Origin: Rhizobium subbaraonis
GTDB taxonomy: Bacteria; Pseudomonadota; Alphaproteobacteria; Rhizobiales; Rhizobiaceae
Direction: 5' to 3'
Assembly (NCBI RefSeq): GCF_900220975.1
Contig: NZ_OBQD01000004.1
Coordinates: 307,234 to 371,233, forward strand
DNA length: 64,000 bases
In this document: in pieces, positions 51,107 to 61,376 of the stretch
Layout of the letters: each line of letters begins with the position of its first letter
Position numbering within the stretch: the first letter of the stretch is position 1
Notes under the pieces: model-generated
Told to the model about the DNA's origin: nothing
Seen by the model: only the letters and a program-made list of their open reading frames with translations
Databases searched by the model: none
Position numbers and translations under genes: made by a program

Positions 51107-53383
51107 ATGGGAACGCTCGGAAAGATCGCGCGGCGCACCTTCCTGATCGGAACCGGTCTCGTCGCCGGTGGACTGGCCGTCGGCTATTACTATTATCGCC
51201 GTCCCTATCCGAATCCGCTCGAGGGCGAGCTGACGGACGGCGAGGTGACCTTCAATCCCTACGTCAAGATCGCGCCCGACAATTCCATCACCCTTGTCGC
51301 CCCGCGCGCCGAGATGGGGCAGGGGGTTTCCACGACACTGGCCGCCCTCGTCGCCGAGGAGCTGGACGTCCGCCTGGACCAGGTGACCGTCGAGCATGGG
51401 CCGGCGGGCCACGCCTATGCGAACACGACGATGCTGGAGGAGGGGGTGCCGTTCCCGCACTTCGACGAATCGACCATCGCCGAGCTGATGCGGTCGGGGA
51501 TGGCGGTTGCCGGCAAGTTCCTGGGCCTGCAAGGAACGGGCGGGTCCACCTCGATCGTCGACGGCTATTACAGGATGCGGCAGGCGGGTGCGGCAGCGCG
51601 TGAGGTATTGAAGCTTGCGGCGGCGAAGCGGCTCGGCGTGGAGCCCGGCACGCTCTGGACGTCCGACGGCGTGATCACCGATCCTGCGTCCGGCAAGATC
51701 CTCACCTACGGCGAGGTGGCTGCCGAGGCGGCAGCCCTTGCGCCGCCATCTGAGATCCGGTTGCGCGACAAGGCAGACTGGAAGATCCTCGGCAAGCCGC
51801 AGAAGCGGATCGACATGCGCGCCAAGGTGACCGGGGCGCCGATCTTTGGCATCGACGTGCGCCTGCCGGAGATGCTGTTTGCGACGTTGCGCATGAACCC
51901 CTACCGCGGCGGCCCGATTGTGGGGCTCGATGCGGGTGCGGCCGAAAAGATGCGCGGCGTGGTCAAGGTGATCAGGCTGGAAACCGGCATCGCCAACGGT
52001 TTCGCGGTGATTGCGGACAATACCTGGCGGGCGTTTCAGGCGGCGGACGCGGTTCAGGCCGAATGGGGCAAGGGCGCCTACCCCCCTGATGATGCCGGCA
52101 TTTTCGATGCGTTCGACCAGGCGCTCCGGAGCGGCGACGCCAGCTACGGGCGCGACGACGGCAATGTCGAGACGGCATTCGCCGATGCGCCGCGCGAGCG
52201 GATCGTCGAAGCGGAGTACCGCGTGCCCTATCTTGCGCACGCGACGATGGAGCCGATGAATGCTACCGCGCAGCTGAAGGACGGCCGGCTCGACATCTGG
52301 GCACCGAACCAGATGCCGACGCTGATCCGCCAGCTCGCCGCGAAGGCCGTCGGGATCGAGACGGAGAACTGTTTCGTCCACACCACCTATCTCGGCGGCG
52401 GCTTCGGCCGGCGCAGCGACGTCGACTATGCAATCTACGCGGCGCTGGTGGCAAAGGAGACGGAAGGCAGGCCGGTTCAGGTCACGTGGACACGGGAAGA
52501 GGACACGCAGCAGGACATGTACCGTCCGGCGGCCGTCGGTCGCTTCCGCGCCCGCCTGGGTGAGGACGGCCTTCCGGTTGCCATCGACATGCGCATCGCC
52601 GCGCCGTCCATCATCGCCAGCATCCTGCCGCGCTACTTTCCGAGCCTCTCGCCCATCGGGCCGGACAAGTCGATCACCGACGGTTCGGCGAACCAGCCCT
52701 ATACGATCGCCAACTATCGCGTGGGCGGCGTCAAGGCGCCGGTCGCGATCCCGGTCGGCTTCTGGCGCTCGGTCGGCAACTCCTTCAACGGCTTCTTCCA
52801 CGAAGGTTTTCTCGACGAGATCGCCGTGGCCGGGAAGCTGGATCCGCTGGACATGCGCCGCAAGCTGATGGCGGCCTATCCGACCGCCATCAACGTCGTC
52901 GACAAGGTCGCGGCGATGTCCCGCTGGGGCGAGACGCTGCCTGCGGGCAAGGCGAAGGGCTTTGCCTTCACGCTTTCCTTCGGCACCTGGGTCGCCCAGG
53001 TGGTGCAGGTCGCCGACGTCGGCGGCAGGATCAGGATCGAAAAGGTCTGGTGCGCCGCCGATCCCGGCCAGGTCATGGATCCCGCGATCTTCGAGGCGCA
53101 GATGATGTCCGGGATCGTCTATGGCCTGTCGTCGGCGATCGGCGAGGAGATCACCTTTGCCGACGGCGCCGCCCAGCAGTCGAACTTTCATGACTACGGG
53201 CCGATGCGGATGTTCCAGTGTCCGCAGATCGAAGTCGGTCTGCTTGAGACGGCGCATCGCATGGGCGGAGCGGGCGAACCCGGCACGCCGCCGGCGATCG
53301 CGGCGCTTGCGAATGCCGTCCATGCCCTGACCGGAAAGCGCATCCGCTCGATGCCGCTGTCGAAGGAAGTGGAGTTCGTATGA
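51107..53383 (+). CDS. Molybdopterin large subunit, isoquinoline 1-oxidoreductase beta-like
   Basis: A 758-residue xanthine-oxidase-family catalytic subunit of the IorB type. It has a twin-arginine signal (ARRTFLIGTG) followed by a hydrophobic stretch, so it is exported to the periplasm. Molybdenum-cofactor motifs include APRAEMGQGVSTTLAALVAEEL, TTYLGGGFGRRSD and GFWRSVGNS, and the catalytic glutamate is in GGAGEPGTPPAI (about 723). IorB-type enzymes hydroxylate N-heteroaromatics or oxidise aldehydes; the substrate here is unknown. It overlaps the dihaem cytochrome gene by four bases, which is the probable electron acceptor. Confidence 0.92.
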   Translation: MGTLGKIARRTFLIGTGLVAGGLAVGYYYYRRPYPNPLEGELTDGEVTFNPYVKIAPDNSITLVAPRAEMGQGVSTTLAALVAEELDVRLDQVTVEHGPAGHAYANTTMLEEGVPFPHFDESTIAELMRSGMAVAGKFLGLQGTGGSTSIVDGYYRMRQAGAAAREVLKLAAAKRLGVEPGTLWTSDGVITDPASGKILTYGEVAAEAAALAPPSEIRLRDKADWKILGKPQKRIDMRAKVTGAPIFGIDVRLPEMLFATLRMNPYRGGPIVGLDAGAAEKMRGVVKVIRLETGIANGFAVIADNTWRAFQAADAVQAEWGKGAYPPDDAGIFDAFDQALRSGDASYGRDDGNVETAFADAPRERIVEAEYRVPYLAHATMEPMNATAQLKDGRLDIWAPNQMPTLIRQLAAKAVGIETENCFVHTTYLGGGFGRRSDVDYAIYAALVAKETEGRPVQVTWTREEDTQQDMYRPAAVGRFRARLGEDGLPVAIDMRIAAPSIIASILPRYFPSLSPIGPDKSITDGSANQPYTIANYRVGGVKAPVAIPVGFWRSVGNSFNGFFHEGFLDEIAVAGKLDPLDMRRKLMAAYPTAINVVDKVAAMSRWGETLPAGKAKGFAFTLSFGTWVAQVVQVADVGGRIRIEKVWCAADPGQVMDPAIFEAQMMSGIVYGLSSAIGEEITFADGAAQQSNFHDYGPMRMFQCPQIEVGLLETAHRMGGAGEPGTPPAIAALANAVHALTGKRIRSMPLSKEVEFV

Positions 53384-53949
53384 TACGCAGGCACGTCTAC
53401 GTTATAGGCCTTGCAGCCGCGACCCTGTGTCTCCCCACCGCCACCGCCGGCGCACAGGATGCAGGGCTCGAAGCCTGGCAGAAGATCTACAGCGTCTTTT
53501 CGCACCCCCGCTGCGCCAACTGCCATGTCGAGGACGAGCGTCCGCGCTGGTCCGGCGCTCACTATGGCGCAACCCGCGTTCACGGCATGAATGTTCAGCG
53601 CGGTCCTGATGGCTTCGGCAATGCCGGCATGCGCTGCGTCACCTGTCATCAGCAGGACAATGCCGCTCAGCTGCATGGACCGCCGGGCGCGCATGGTTGG
53701 CATCTGGCGCCGAAGGAGATGGTCTGGTGGCAGAAATCCTCGCAGGAGATCTGCGAGCAGGTGAAGGATCCCGCGCGCAACGGCAACCGCACCCTGGAAG
53801 AAATCGCAACCCATGTGCGCGACGACGGGCTCGTCGCCTGGGGCTGGGCGCCCGGCAACGGACGCGAGCCTGCGCCGGGATCGGCACAGGAGACCTACCT
53901 GCTACTGCAGCAGTGGGCCGCCGCCGGAGCACCCTGCCCGGCGGAGTGA
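53380..53949 (+). CDS. Dihaem cytochrome c-like subunit of the molybdenum hydroxylase
   Basis: A 189-residue exported protein with signal peptide (residues 1-25, ending AGAQ) and two CxxCH haem sites, CANCH (45-49) and CVTCH (86-90). Conserved flanks such as WQKIYSVFSHPRCANCH and HGWHLAPKEMVWW match proteins annotated as isoquinoline 1-oxidoreductase subunits. It overlaps iorB by ATGA and should pass electrons from the periplasmic molybdoenzyme to the respiratory chain. Maturation would use the Ccm system encoded elsewhere in this window. Confidence 0.87.
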   Translation: MIRRHVYVIGLAAATLCLPTATAGAQDAGLEAWQKIYSVFSHPRCANCHVEDERPRWSGAHYGATRVHGMNVQRGPDGFGNAGMRCVTCHQQDNAAQLHGPPGAHGWHLAPKEMVWWQKSSQEICEQVKDPARNGNRTLEEIATHVRDDGLVAWGWAPGNGREPAPGSAQETYLLLQQWAAAGAPCPAE

Positions 53950-53976
53950 TCGCGCGAAGCCGGCAACCGCCCGGGG

Positions 53977-55170
53977 TCAGTCCTTCTGCCGGACGTCGGC
54001 GTGGACGGCATGGCGGGAAAGAAACAGCACAACCAGGAGCAGGACGGGCAGGGTTGAGAATACCCAGGCGAAGCTCGTATGCTCGGCGATGAAGCCGATG
54101 GTGGAAGGGGCGAAGAGCGAACCGGAGTAGCCCATCACGGTCGCCACCGACAACGCCACGCCCTGGGCGAAGCCCGGCAGGTTACCGGCCGCGGAGAAGG
54201 CGATCGGGACCATGTTGGAAATCCCGATGCCGCAGACGGCGAAACCCGCCATTGCAACATAGGCGTTCGGTGCGAAGCCCGCGATCACCATTCCGACGAT
54301 CGCAAGTAACGTGGAGACGCGCAGCGTCGTCACCGCACCGAACCGGTCGCGCACGTGATCGCCGGCAAAGCGCATGATCGCCATGGTGGCCGAGAATGCG
54401 CCGAAGGCGAAGCCGGAGAGCGCCAGCGATGCGCCGAGTTCGTCGCGCATGTAGAGCGCGCCCCAGTCGAGGATGGAGCCTTCCGGGACCATGCTGAAAA
54501 GCGCCATCAGGCCGATCAGCCAGGGCAATGGCGTCAAGGGCAGGCGCGCCTTCTGACGGCCTTCGGCGGCATGGGGCTTGTCCGGCAGGATCGAGGTCCA
54601 GACGGCGGCGAGGGCGGCAAGGGCGATCACCGTCAGCAGGAGGGCGTGACCGAAGGTGCCGATCGTCTCGATCAGGAAGCCGCCGGTGGTGGCCCCGAAA
54701 AACGCACCGAGGCTCCAGAAGGCGTGACACGAGGACATGATCGCGCGCCGCATCGATTTTTCCACCTCGACGGCGTTCGCATTCATCGCGATATCCATCG
54801 CGCCGGTCAGCCCGCCGAATAGGAAGAGGGCGCCCGCCCCGGTCCAGATGTTTGGGGCGACCGACAGGAGAATGAGGGTTGGCAGGAACACAAGCGTCGC
54901 CGCCTTCAGCGAGCGCGACGCGCCCAGATGGGCGATCAGAATTCCGGCAAGCGGCATGAGAATGAGGGAGCCGATGCCGAAGCCGACGATCATCAGGCCG
55001 AGCTGGGTTTCGCTGAGCGAAAGGCGGCTGGCGAATTCGGGTATCTTCGTCGACCAGGCGCCCATGTAGGTGCCGTTCAGCAGGAACAGCGCCGAGACGG
55101 CGATCCGTGCGGCGGGAAAATAGGTCGAACGGGGTGCGGTCGAGGTCGCGGCGTTGTCTTGAATGCTCAT
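53977..55170 (-). CDS. MFS transporter
   Basis: A 397-residue membrane protein with about twelve helices, starting at the ATG at 55170 (GGAAA upstream). It shows SLSETQLGLMIVGFGIGSLILMPLAG near helix 2 and two similar halves, in the branch of MFS proteins often placed near sugar regulators. It lies 65 bp downstream of a DeoR-type regulator gene on the same strand and is probably in its operon, which suggests sugar or polyol transport, but no substrate motif is visible. Confidence 0.85.
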   Translation of the reverse strand: MSIQDNAATSTAPRSTYFPAARIAVSALFLLNGTYMGAWSTKIPEFASRLSLSETQLGLMIVGFGIGSLILMPLAGILIAHLGASRSLKAATLVFLPTLILLSVAPNIWTGAGALFLFGGLTGAMDIAMNANAVEVEKSMRRAIMSSCHAFWSLGAFFGATTGGFLIETIGTFGHALLLTVIALAALAAVWTSILPDKPHAAEGRQKARLPLTPLPWLIGLMALFSMVPEGSILDWGALYMRDELGASLALSGFAFGAFSATMAIMRFAGDHVRDRFGAVTTLRVSTLLAIVGMVIAGFAPNAYVAMAGFAVCGIGISNMVPIAFSAAGNLPGFAQGVALSVATVMGYSGSLFAPSTIGFIAEHTSFAWVFSTLPVLLLVVLFLSRHAVHADVRQKD

Positions 55171-55235
55171 CGTGATTTCCAGTTTCCCAGGCGCCGTCTT
55201 GATGCGCCGCATACGGTATCGTTCCGGCGTGAAAG

Positions 55236-56054
55236 CTATGAAGCGGCGTTGTTTCTCGTACGCCTGACGGGGCGTGCGGCCGGGGGACCAGCTTGCGTGA
55301 TCCGTAAACCGGCCGCGGCAAATTCATCGGCCTCCCGCCCGTCCGCGTCCGCTTCGAACACGGCATGGTCAAGGCGGGAGAGCGCGACGACGGAGTAGGG
55401 GGCGGCCATGGCCAGCTTGTCGTTGGTGACGGCAGTCAGGACCGTCCGGCTGCGAAGCGCCACGAACCGCTTGAATTCGGCCTCTTCGAAACTGAAGGCC
55501 GTGACGCCCGCGTCGGGATGCAGGCCGCAGGCCCCGAGAATGCAGAGGTCCGGGCGCAGCGCCTCGGCATCGAGCAGGGCCTTGGCACCGGCCGCCGCGC
55601 CGGTCTTCCTGTCGATCGGTCCGCCGATCTGAATGACGTCAATCCCTGTGTTTTCGATCAGCGCCGCCGCGATCGCCGGCGCATTCGTCGCGACGGTCAG
55701 TTGCCGGTCTGCCGGAAGCGCCCGGGCGATCGCGAGGTTGGTGCTGCCGGAATCGAGGAAGATGGCGGAGCCTGCGGCCACGAACGGCACGACGGCGCGC
55801 GCCAGCGCATCCTTGCGCTCGGCGTCGCTGCCTGCGCGTTCGCTGAATGGGGTTTCCGCGGCCGGCGGCAGTGCGCCGCCATAGACCCGGCGGCAAAGAC
55901 CGGCTGCGGCCATCTCGCGCAGGTCGCGGCGGATCGTGTCTTCCGAGACGCCAAGTTCGGCGGCAAGGTCTGCGGCGATAACGCGACCGTGCAGGGCAAG
56001 CCGTTTCTCAATAAGGGTCTGGCGCTCCCCGAGCAGCAAATCCAGAACTGACAT
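55236..56054 (-). CDS. DeoR/GlpR-family transcriptional regulator
   Basis: A 272-residue regulator. The N-terminal DeoR helix-turn-helix (ADLAAELGVSEDTIRRDLREMAAAGLCRRVYGGA, about 29-62) is followed by a phosphosugar-isomerase-like effector domain with FLDSGSTNLAIARAL and IGGPIDRKTGAAAG. Family members are usually repressors released by phosphorylated sugars. The MFS gene follows on the same strand. Direct and inverted AT-rich repeats lie just upstream of its start (56064-56100), the natural place for an autoregulatory site. Confidence 0.93.
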   Translation of the reverse strand: MSVLDLLLGERQTLIEKRLALHGRVIAADLAAELGVSEDTIRRDLREMAAAGLCRRVYGGALPPAAETPFSERAGSDAERKDALARAVVPFVAAGSAIFLDSGSTNLAIARALPADRQLTVATNAPAIAAALIENTGIDVIQIGGPIDRKTGAAAGAKALLDAEALRPDLCILGACGLHPDAGVTAFSFEEAEFKRFVALRSRTVLTAVTNDKLAMAAPYSVVALSRLDHAVFEADADGREADEFAAAGLRITQAGPPAARPVRRTRNNAAS

Positions 56055-56063
56055 CGCCCCTCC

Positions 56064-56100
56064 AATCGTGCATCAATATGCGCAAATATGCACAATCGTG
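56064..56100. promoter_or_regulatory. Repeated motifs upstream of the DeoR gene
   Basis: AATCGTG occurs at 56064-56070 and again at 56094-56100, exactly 30 bp apart. Between them are ATATGCGCAA (56077-56086) and ATATGCACAA (56087-56096), a tandem ten-base repeat with one change. One helical turn spacing suits cooperative binding by a regulator, most simply the adjacent DeoR-type protein. Confidence 0.45.
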
Positions 56101-56179
56101 TATACGGATCAAGAAGAGATTTGCCTGCTGCATGGGCTGTGTTCCGGAAAGCGCGATCCTCCGTGCCCGTGCCGCAACG

Positions 56180-56205
56180 AAAAACCCCGCCGGAACCGGC
56201 GGGGT
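56180..56205 (-). terminator. Rho-independent terminator of the Bax-inhibitor-like gene
   Basis: On the minus strand ACCCCGCCGG pairs perfectly with CCGGCGGGGT around a two-base loop and is followed by a T-run, 40 bp after the stop codon at 56246. Confidence 0.9.
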
Positions 56206-56245
56206 CCAATGCCTCACAGTGCTGTTCGATCGAACCGAAGCCTGC

Positions 56246-56992
56246 TTACTCGTTGCGGTTTCCGAGGAAGCGCAGCATGAACAGGAACAGGTTGATGAAG
56301 TCGAGGTAGAGCGTCAGGGCGCCCATGATCGCCTTGCGACCGGCAACCGCTACCTCGTCTGCTTCGTAGTACATTTCCTTGATCTTCTGCGTATCCCAGG
56401 CCGTCAGGCCGGCGAAGACGAGAACGCCGATCGCGGAGATCGCGAAATCGAGAGCCGAAGACTGCAGGAAGATATTGACGAGCGAGGCGATGATCAGGCC
56501 GAACAGACCCATCACCATGAACGAGCCCATGGCGGAGAGATCGCGTTTCGTCGTGTAGCCGTACAGCGACAGGGCGCCGAAGGCCGCAGCCGTTACGAAG
56601 AAGGTCTGCGCGATGCTGGCACTGGTGTAGATCATGAAGATCGACGACAGCGACAGGCCCATCAGGCCGGCATAGACCCAGAAGGTCATCTGTGCGGCGG
56701 CAACGCTCATCGTATGGATGCGGAAGCTCAGGAAGAACACCAGCGCCAGCGGAGCGAGCATTACGACCCACTTCAGCGGGCTGACGTAGATCGCCTGACC
56801 GAACGCGGTCAGCTGGCCGCCCGAGAAGGCAGCCTGCGATGCGAAGAACGCGACGACGCCGGTGATCGCAAGCCCCAATGCCATCAGGTTGTAAACCTTC
56901 AGCATATAGGCGCGAAGCCCCTCGTCGACGACCGCACCGGCCTGTGCGCCGGCGTTCGTCATTCGCGTCTGGTAATTGCGAAAATCAGCCAT
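56246..56992 (-). CDS. Bax inhibitor-1/YccA-like membrane protein
   Basis: A 248-residue inner-membrane protein with seven hydrophobic helices and the BI-1 signatures YNLMALGLAITGVVAFFAS, GLMGLSLSSIFMIYTSASIAQTFF and the C-terminal FAGLTAWDTQKIKEMYYE, whose acidic residues are conserved in the family's pH-dependent calcium-leak channel. E. coli YccA/YbhL are homologues; a YccA-like role with FtsH is possible, but no partner is encoded nearby. Single gene with its own terminator and a 248-bp upstream spacer. Confidence 0.94.
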   Translation of the reverse strand: MADFRNYQTRMTNAGAQAGAVVDEGLRAYMLKVYNLMALGLAITGVVAFFASQAAFSGGQLTAFGQAIYVSPLKWVVMLAPLALVFFLSFRIHTMSVAAAQMTFWVYAGLMGLSLSSIFMIYTSASIAQTFFVTAAAFGALSLYGYTTKRDLSAMGSFMVMGLFGLIIASLVNIFLQSSALDFAISAIGVLVFAGLTAWDTQKIKEMYYEADEVAVAGRKAIMGALTLYLDFINLFLFMLRFLGNRNE

Positions 56993-57240
56993 TTTTTCCT
57001 CTCAAAAGCCCCGTTAGTTGCTACGGTGTCGGGTATCCCGCCTTATCCACTCAGGATCGCGGTATCTTTCGGACTGATCGGTCCAGGACCAGACTCAGCC
57101 CGCACACCCAGGCGCCGCTGCGGGGCTCCAGCATGCCTGTCGACAATATGAGGATGAACACGGCCGACTACAAGTGGCAATAGGCCGCTACCGATCAAAT
57201 TCATGCGAGGTGACGGCCTGAAACCGGGCGATTTCCAACG

Positions 57241-59799
57241 CTAGAGTTCGCGCAATACGGGTGCCGCCTTCTGTCCGAGAACGCGCCAGGTGCCCGCCAG
57301 GCCGATGCCGACCGTCATCACCAGCGCGATCACCACCGTCATGACGGCAACGTCGGGCAGGAAGCTCGACGGCAGCGTCATGATCCGGCTCACGACGAAC
57401 CAGGCAGCGATGCCGCCGGAGAAGAGCGCGAAGACGGCGGTGGCGAGGCCCAGCATCATGTATTCGTAACTGAAGGCGCGGATCAGCGTCGTGCGCGTGG
57501 CGCCGAGCGTCTTCAGCACCACCGCATCATGCGTCCGCGCCCGGTTTCCGGCCGCGAGCGCGCCGGCAAGGACAAGCACCGAGGCGACCAGCGCCACGGC
57601 GGCGGCGGCGCGTATCGCCGTGGCGAGCTGGCCCATCAGCTCGTTGACGATGTCGAGCGCATCCTTCACCCGCACGCTGGTGATCGTCGGATAGGCGTTT
57701 GTAATCGCCCGCAGCGTATTGGCCTCCTGCTCTGCGGTGGCCCTCGGGTCGATCATCGTCGCCAGCCAGGCATGCGGTGCGCCCGCGAATGTGTTGGGCG
57801 AGAAGACCATGACGAAGTTGATCGACAGCGATTCCCATTCGACATTGCGGAAGTTCGCGATGCGGGCGGTGATGTTGCGGCCCAGCACATTGACGGTGAC
57901 GGTGTCGCCGACCTTCAGCCCAAGTTCGCCGCCTTCCTCCGCGGAGAAGGAGACGAGAGGTTCTCCGGAATAGTCTGCCGGCCACCACTCCCCAGAAGCC
58001 AGAGTGGAGTTCTCCGGCAGGTTCTTCGCATAGGTGACGCCACGGTCGCCCTGCAGGACCCAGCGGCCGGATGCGGGCACGTTGCGCCGCGAGACGTCTT
58101 CGCCGTTGAAGGCGGTGATCCTGCCGCGCAGCATGGGCACCTCGACGATCTTGCCGCCGGGCATGTTGTCCGACAGCACCTTGCGGAAGCCGTCGAGGTC
58201 GTTTCGCTGGATGTCGATGAAGAAGAAGTTCGGCGCGCGTTCGGGCAGGCTGCCGGTCAGCTCGCGGCGCAGATTGCCGTCGATTAACGTCAGGGTGACG
58301 AGCAGCGCGAGGCCAAGTCCAAGAGACAGCACCACGGAGGGCGTCAGCGCGCCGGGCCGGTGGATGTTGCCGATCGCGAGCCTGAGTGCCGGCGAATTGA
58401 CCCGCGGCGCGCGCCGTGCAAGCACGGTCACCAGATAGGCGACGAACCGCAGCACCACGAAGGCAAATGCAATCGCGCCCAAAAACACGAAGGCGATGTA
58501 GCGGTCGTAGGCCGTCCAGACGGCGAGCCCGGCCAGAGCCGCCAGGAACAGCCCGGCGCCGGCGATATAGGGCCACGCCGGCAGGCGGGTGCGCTCGAAG
58601 CCCTGCTCGCGGAACAGCGCGGTTGCGGGCACTTCGCGTGCGTGGCCGAGCGGCATGACGGCAAAGGCAAGGGCCGTGATGATGCCGAAAGCCGCCGCCA
58701 GCGCCAGCGCGCCGGGGTAAAGCGTGATCTGCGAGGGTATCGGGAGGACACCCTCAAGGAAACGCGTTGCGACGAGCGGAATGATCGCACCGAGCACGAG
58801 GCCAACGGCGATGCCGATCACGGCGATCAGAACGATCTGGATAAGATAGATCGCCGAAATCAGGCGCGCTGGAGCGCCAAGGCACTTGAAGGTCGCGATC
58901 ACGCCGCGTTTGGTCTCGAGATAGGCGCGCACCGCATTGGCGACGCCGACCCCGCCGACGATCAGCGCCGTGAGGCCGACCAGCGTCAGGAACTGGGAAA
59001 AGCGCGTGATGTTGTTGGTCAGCGACGGCGTCGCGTTGTTGCTGGCGCGGATGGACCAGCCGGCAGACGGAAACGCCTTTTCCGCGGCCTTGCGGATGTC
59101 GGAGAGCTTTTTCGCATTCGGCTGGTCGAGGCGGATCTTGTACTGGTTCTCCACGAGGCTGCCCGTCTGCACGAGGCCGCTTGCGGCAAGCGCTTCGCCG
59201 GACACCATCAGGCGTGGCGCAAGGCCGAAGCCGTCGGAGAGGGCGTCGGGTTCGCTGTCGATCGTGGCCGTGATCCTGACGCGCGCATTGCCGAGTAGCA
59301 GGTCGTCGCCCACGCGGATTCCGAGGCGCTCCAGCAGCAGGGGGGCTGCGAGGGCGCCGAACCTCTCGCCATCCCTGGCAAGCAGATCGGCGGTGCGGGC
59401 GGCGGGCGTGGTTTCGAGCGTTCCGTAGAGAGGATAGGCCCCGTCGACGGCCTTGAGCTCCACCAACGCCTGATCGGATCCATCCGGCAGGCGCGCCATC
59501 GAGCGCAGTCCGGCCGACACCGCAACCTCGCCGAGCCCGTCGAAATAGGCGCGCTCCTCGGCCGTTGCGACCCGGTTTCGCAGCTGGAAGCGGAGATCAC
59601 CTGCAAGAAGCGACTGCCCCTGCGTCTCGATCGATCCGCTGATCGCGCTCGACACCGAGTTCACGCCTGCAATCGCCGCCGTCCCCAGAGCGATGCAGGC
59701 GAGAAAAATGTAGAAGCCGCGAAGCCCGCCGCGCATCTCGCGCAGGGCCAGGCGAAAGGCCAGCGGCAGCCAGACTGCGCGGGAGGATGCCCCGCTCAT
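57241..59799 (-). CDS. FtsX-like ABC transporter permease (YbbP type)
   Basis: An 852-residue membrane protein with the MacB/FtsX permease architecture duplicated: an N-terminal helix, a large periplasmic domain, three helices (about 255-390), more membrane segments (about 400-500), a second periplasmic domain and three C-terminal helices (about 730-840). The length and arrangement match E. coli YbbP. It overlaps the ATPase gene by four bases. With the ATPase and divergent tesA it reproduces the conserved tesA-ybbA-ybbP block, whose cargo is undefined; lipids or lipoproteins have been suggested for the class. Confidence 0.92.
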   Translation of the reverse strand: MSGASSRAVWLPLAFRLALREMRGGLRGFYIFLACIALGTAAIAGVNSVSSAISGSIETQGQSLLAGDLRFQLRNRVATAEERAYFDGLGEVAVSAGLRSMARLPDGSDQALVELKAVDGAYPLYGTLETTPAARTADLLARDGERFGALAAPLLLERLGIRVGDDLLLGNARVRITATIDSEPDALSDGFGLAPRLMVSGEALAASGLVQTGSLVENQYKIRLDQPNAKKLSDIRKAAEKAFPSAGWSIRASNNATPSLTNNITRFSQFLTLVGLTALIVGGVGVANAVRAYLETKRGVIATFKCLGAPARLISAIYLIQIVLIAVIGIAVGLVLGAIIPLVATRFLEGVLPIPSQITLYPGALALAAAFGIITALAFAVMPLGHAREVPATALFREQGFERTRLPAWPYIAGAGLFLAALAGLAVWTAYDRYIAFVFLGAIAFAFVVLRFVAYLVTVLARRAPRVNSPALRLAIGNIHRPGALTPSVVLSLGLGLALLVTLTLIDGNLRRELTGSLPERAPNFFFIDIQRNDLDGFRKVLSDNMPGGKIVEVPMLRGRITAFNGEDVSRRNVPASGRWVLQGDRGVTYAKNLPENSTLASGEWWPADYSGEPLVSFSAEEGGELGLKVGDTVTVNVLGRNITARIANFRNVEWESLSINFVMVFSPNTFAGAPHAWLATMIDPRATAEQEANTLRAITNAYPTITSVRVKDALDIVNELMGQLATAIRAAAAVALVASVLVLAGALAAGNRARTHDAVVLKTLGATRTTLIRAFSYEYMMLGLATAVFALFSGGIAAWFVVSRIMTLPSSFLPDVAVMTVVIALVMTVGIGLAGTWRVLGQKAAPVLREL

Positions 59800-60512
59800 G
59801 CCGTCACCCGTTTGCCTGCGGGAGCGTCCGATGTTTCCACGGCATCGACGATCTGCCCGGACCGCATGCGGACCTGTCGGCCGCAGCGGGCGGCGAGGGC
59901 CGGATCGTGGGTGACGAGCACGAGCGTCATGCCGCGTCGCGCCTGTTCGGCAAAGAGCAGGTCGGAGATCTGGCGGCCGGTGTCTCCGTCGAGGTTGCCG
60001 GTCGGCTCGTCGGCGATCAGCAGCCTCGGTTGTGGCGCAAGGGCGCGTGCGATCGCGACGCGCTGCTGCTCGCCACCCGAAAGCTGGCCGGGATAGTGTG
60101 ACAGGCGCTGGCCCAGGCCCACGGCCTCGAGCTCCTTGCGGGCAATGTCGAAGGCATCGCGCACATTGGCGAGTTCGAGCGGGACGGCTACGTTTTCAAG
60201 CGCGGTCATATTGGGAATGAGATGGAAGGACTGAAAGACGATGCCGATATTGCGGCCGCGGAAATCGGCGACCTGGTCCTCGCTCATCGTGTGCAGGGCG
60301 GCCCCGCCGATCGTGATCTCGCCGGCATCGAGGCGCTCCAGCCCGGCCAGAACCATCAGCAGCGTCGACTTGCCCGATCCCGAGGGGCCGACGATGCCGA
60401 CCGATTCGCCTGCTGCGATCGAAAGGTCGATCTGCTTCAGCACGTGCACCGAAGCGGCGTCCTGCCCCAGCGTGAGGTCGGCCTTTTTGAGATCGATGAT
60501 GGTTTCGCCCAC
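59796..60512 (-). CDS. ABC transporter ATP-binding protein (YbbA/LolD-like)
   Basis: A 238-residue ATPase of the MacB/LolD/YbbA group, with Walker [10 protein letters not shown]-loop [22 protein letters not shown], signature [15 protein letters not shown], Walker [14 protein letters not shown] and the switch histidine in [12 protein letters not shown]. It is coupled to the FtsX-like permease by a four-base overlap and is divergent from tesA across 132 bp. Confidence 0.94.
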   Translation of the reverse strand: MGETIIDLKKADLTLGQDAASVHVLKQIDLSIAAGESVGIVGPSGSGKSTLLMVLAGLERLDAGEITIGGAALHTMSEDQVADFRGRNIGIVFQSFHLIPNMTALENVAVPLELANVRDAFDIARKELEAVGLGQRLSHYPGQLSGGEQQRVAIARALAPQPRLLIADEPTGNLDGDTGRQISDLLFAEQARRGMTLVLVTHDPALAARCGRQVRMRSGQIVDAVETSDAPAGKRVTA

Positions 60513-60644
60513 GAAAATCTATCCTATATCTTGATGCAATGCGGGATCGGCCGGGAACTGCCCGGCCCGCGGACGCCGAATTCACGCACCTTACCCAGGC
60601 GGTTCCGGACTGCGGAGCTGCGCCAGCAACTTAGGATCTGCGAA

Positions 60645-61289
60645 ATGCCGTTTAAAGCCACTCACGGAATTTTCATCGCCATCGCGCTTGCAATGCTGGC
60701 GCTGGTCCGCCCGGCTGCCGCCGAGCCGGCCCAGATCGTCGGCTTCGGTGACAGCCTGATGGCAGGGTATGAGCTTCCGGCGGAGGCGGCCTTTCCGGTG
60801 CAGCTGGAACGGGTGCTGAAGGAGAAGGGGCTGGACGTCGTCATCGCCAATGCCGGCGTATCGGGTGACACGACATCGGGCGGACTCGCGCGGATCGAGT
60901 GGTCGGTGCCGGACGGGACGAAGGCAGTGATCCTGGAACTGGGCGCCAATGATGCACTGCGCGGCATTGCCCCTGAAAAGACGGAACAAAACCTCGATAA
61001 GATGGTTTCCGATCTCAAGAAACGTGGCATTGCCGTCCTGCTCGTCGGCATGCTCGCTCCGCCGAACATGGGAGCGGAGTATGCCGAACGTTTCAACGGC
61101 ATCTACGAGCGCATCGCCGAAAAGCACCAAGTCCCGCTCTATCCGTTCTTTCTCGACGGGGTGGTGACCCAGCCCCATTTGCAGCTCGAGGATGGCATGC
61201 ACCCGAACGAAAAGGGCGTTTCCGTGATGGTCGAGAAGATGCTGCCGACGATTGAGCAGTTTCTAAAAAGCCTGGGGGTAAGCGGCTAG
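60645..61289 (+). CDS. tesA: SGNH-family arylesterase / acyl-CoA thioesterase I
   Basis: A 214-residue exported esterase. The signal peptide (residues 1-26) ends PAAA-EP. The GDSL block holds the nucleophile S37 (GFGDSLMAGYELP), followed by block II NAGVSGDTTSGG, block III ELGANDALRG and block V DGMHPNEKG with the catalytic Asp-His pair near 183-186. These are all features of TesA/TAP. Substrates are acyl thioesters and small aryl esters, in the periplasm. The ATG at 60645 has AGGA upstream; the frame extends to 60222 through the divergent ATPase gene. Confidence 0.93.
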   Translation: MPFKATHGIFIAIALAMLALVRPAAAEPAQIVGFGDSLMAGYELPAEAAFPVQLERVLKEKGLDVVIANAGVSGDTTSGGLARIEWSVPDGTKAVILELGANDALRGIAPEKTEQNLDKMVSDLKKRGIAVLLVGMLAPPNMGAEYAERFNGIYERIAEKHQVPLYPFFLDGVVTQPHLQLEDGMHPNEKGVSVMVEKMLPTIEQFLKSLGVSG

Positions 61290-61376
61290 GGGTTTTCGCG
61301 GGTGCGAAATTGGAGTTGCGCAGAGGGGTAATGCGTGATTCCCTGAGCATACGATCACAGATTCGGGGAGCTCGCC

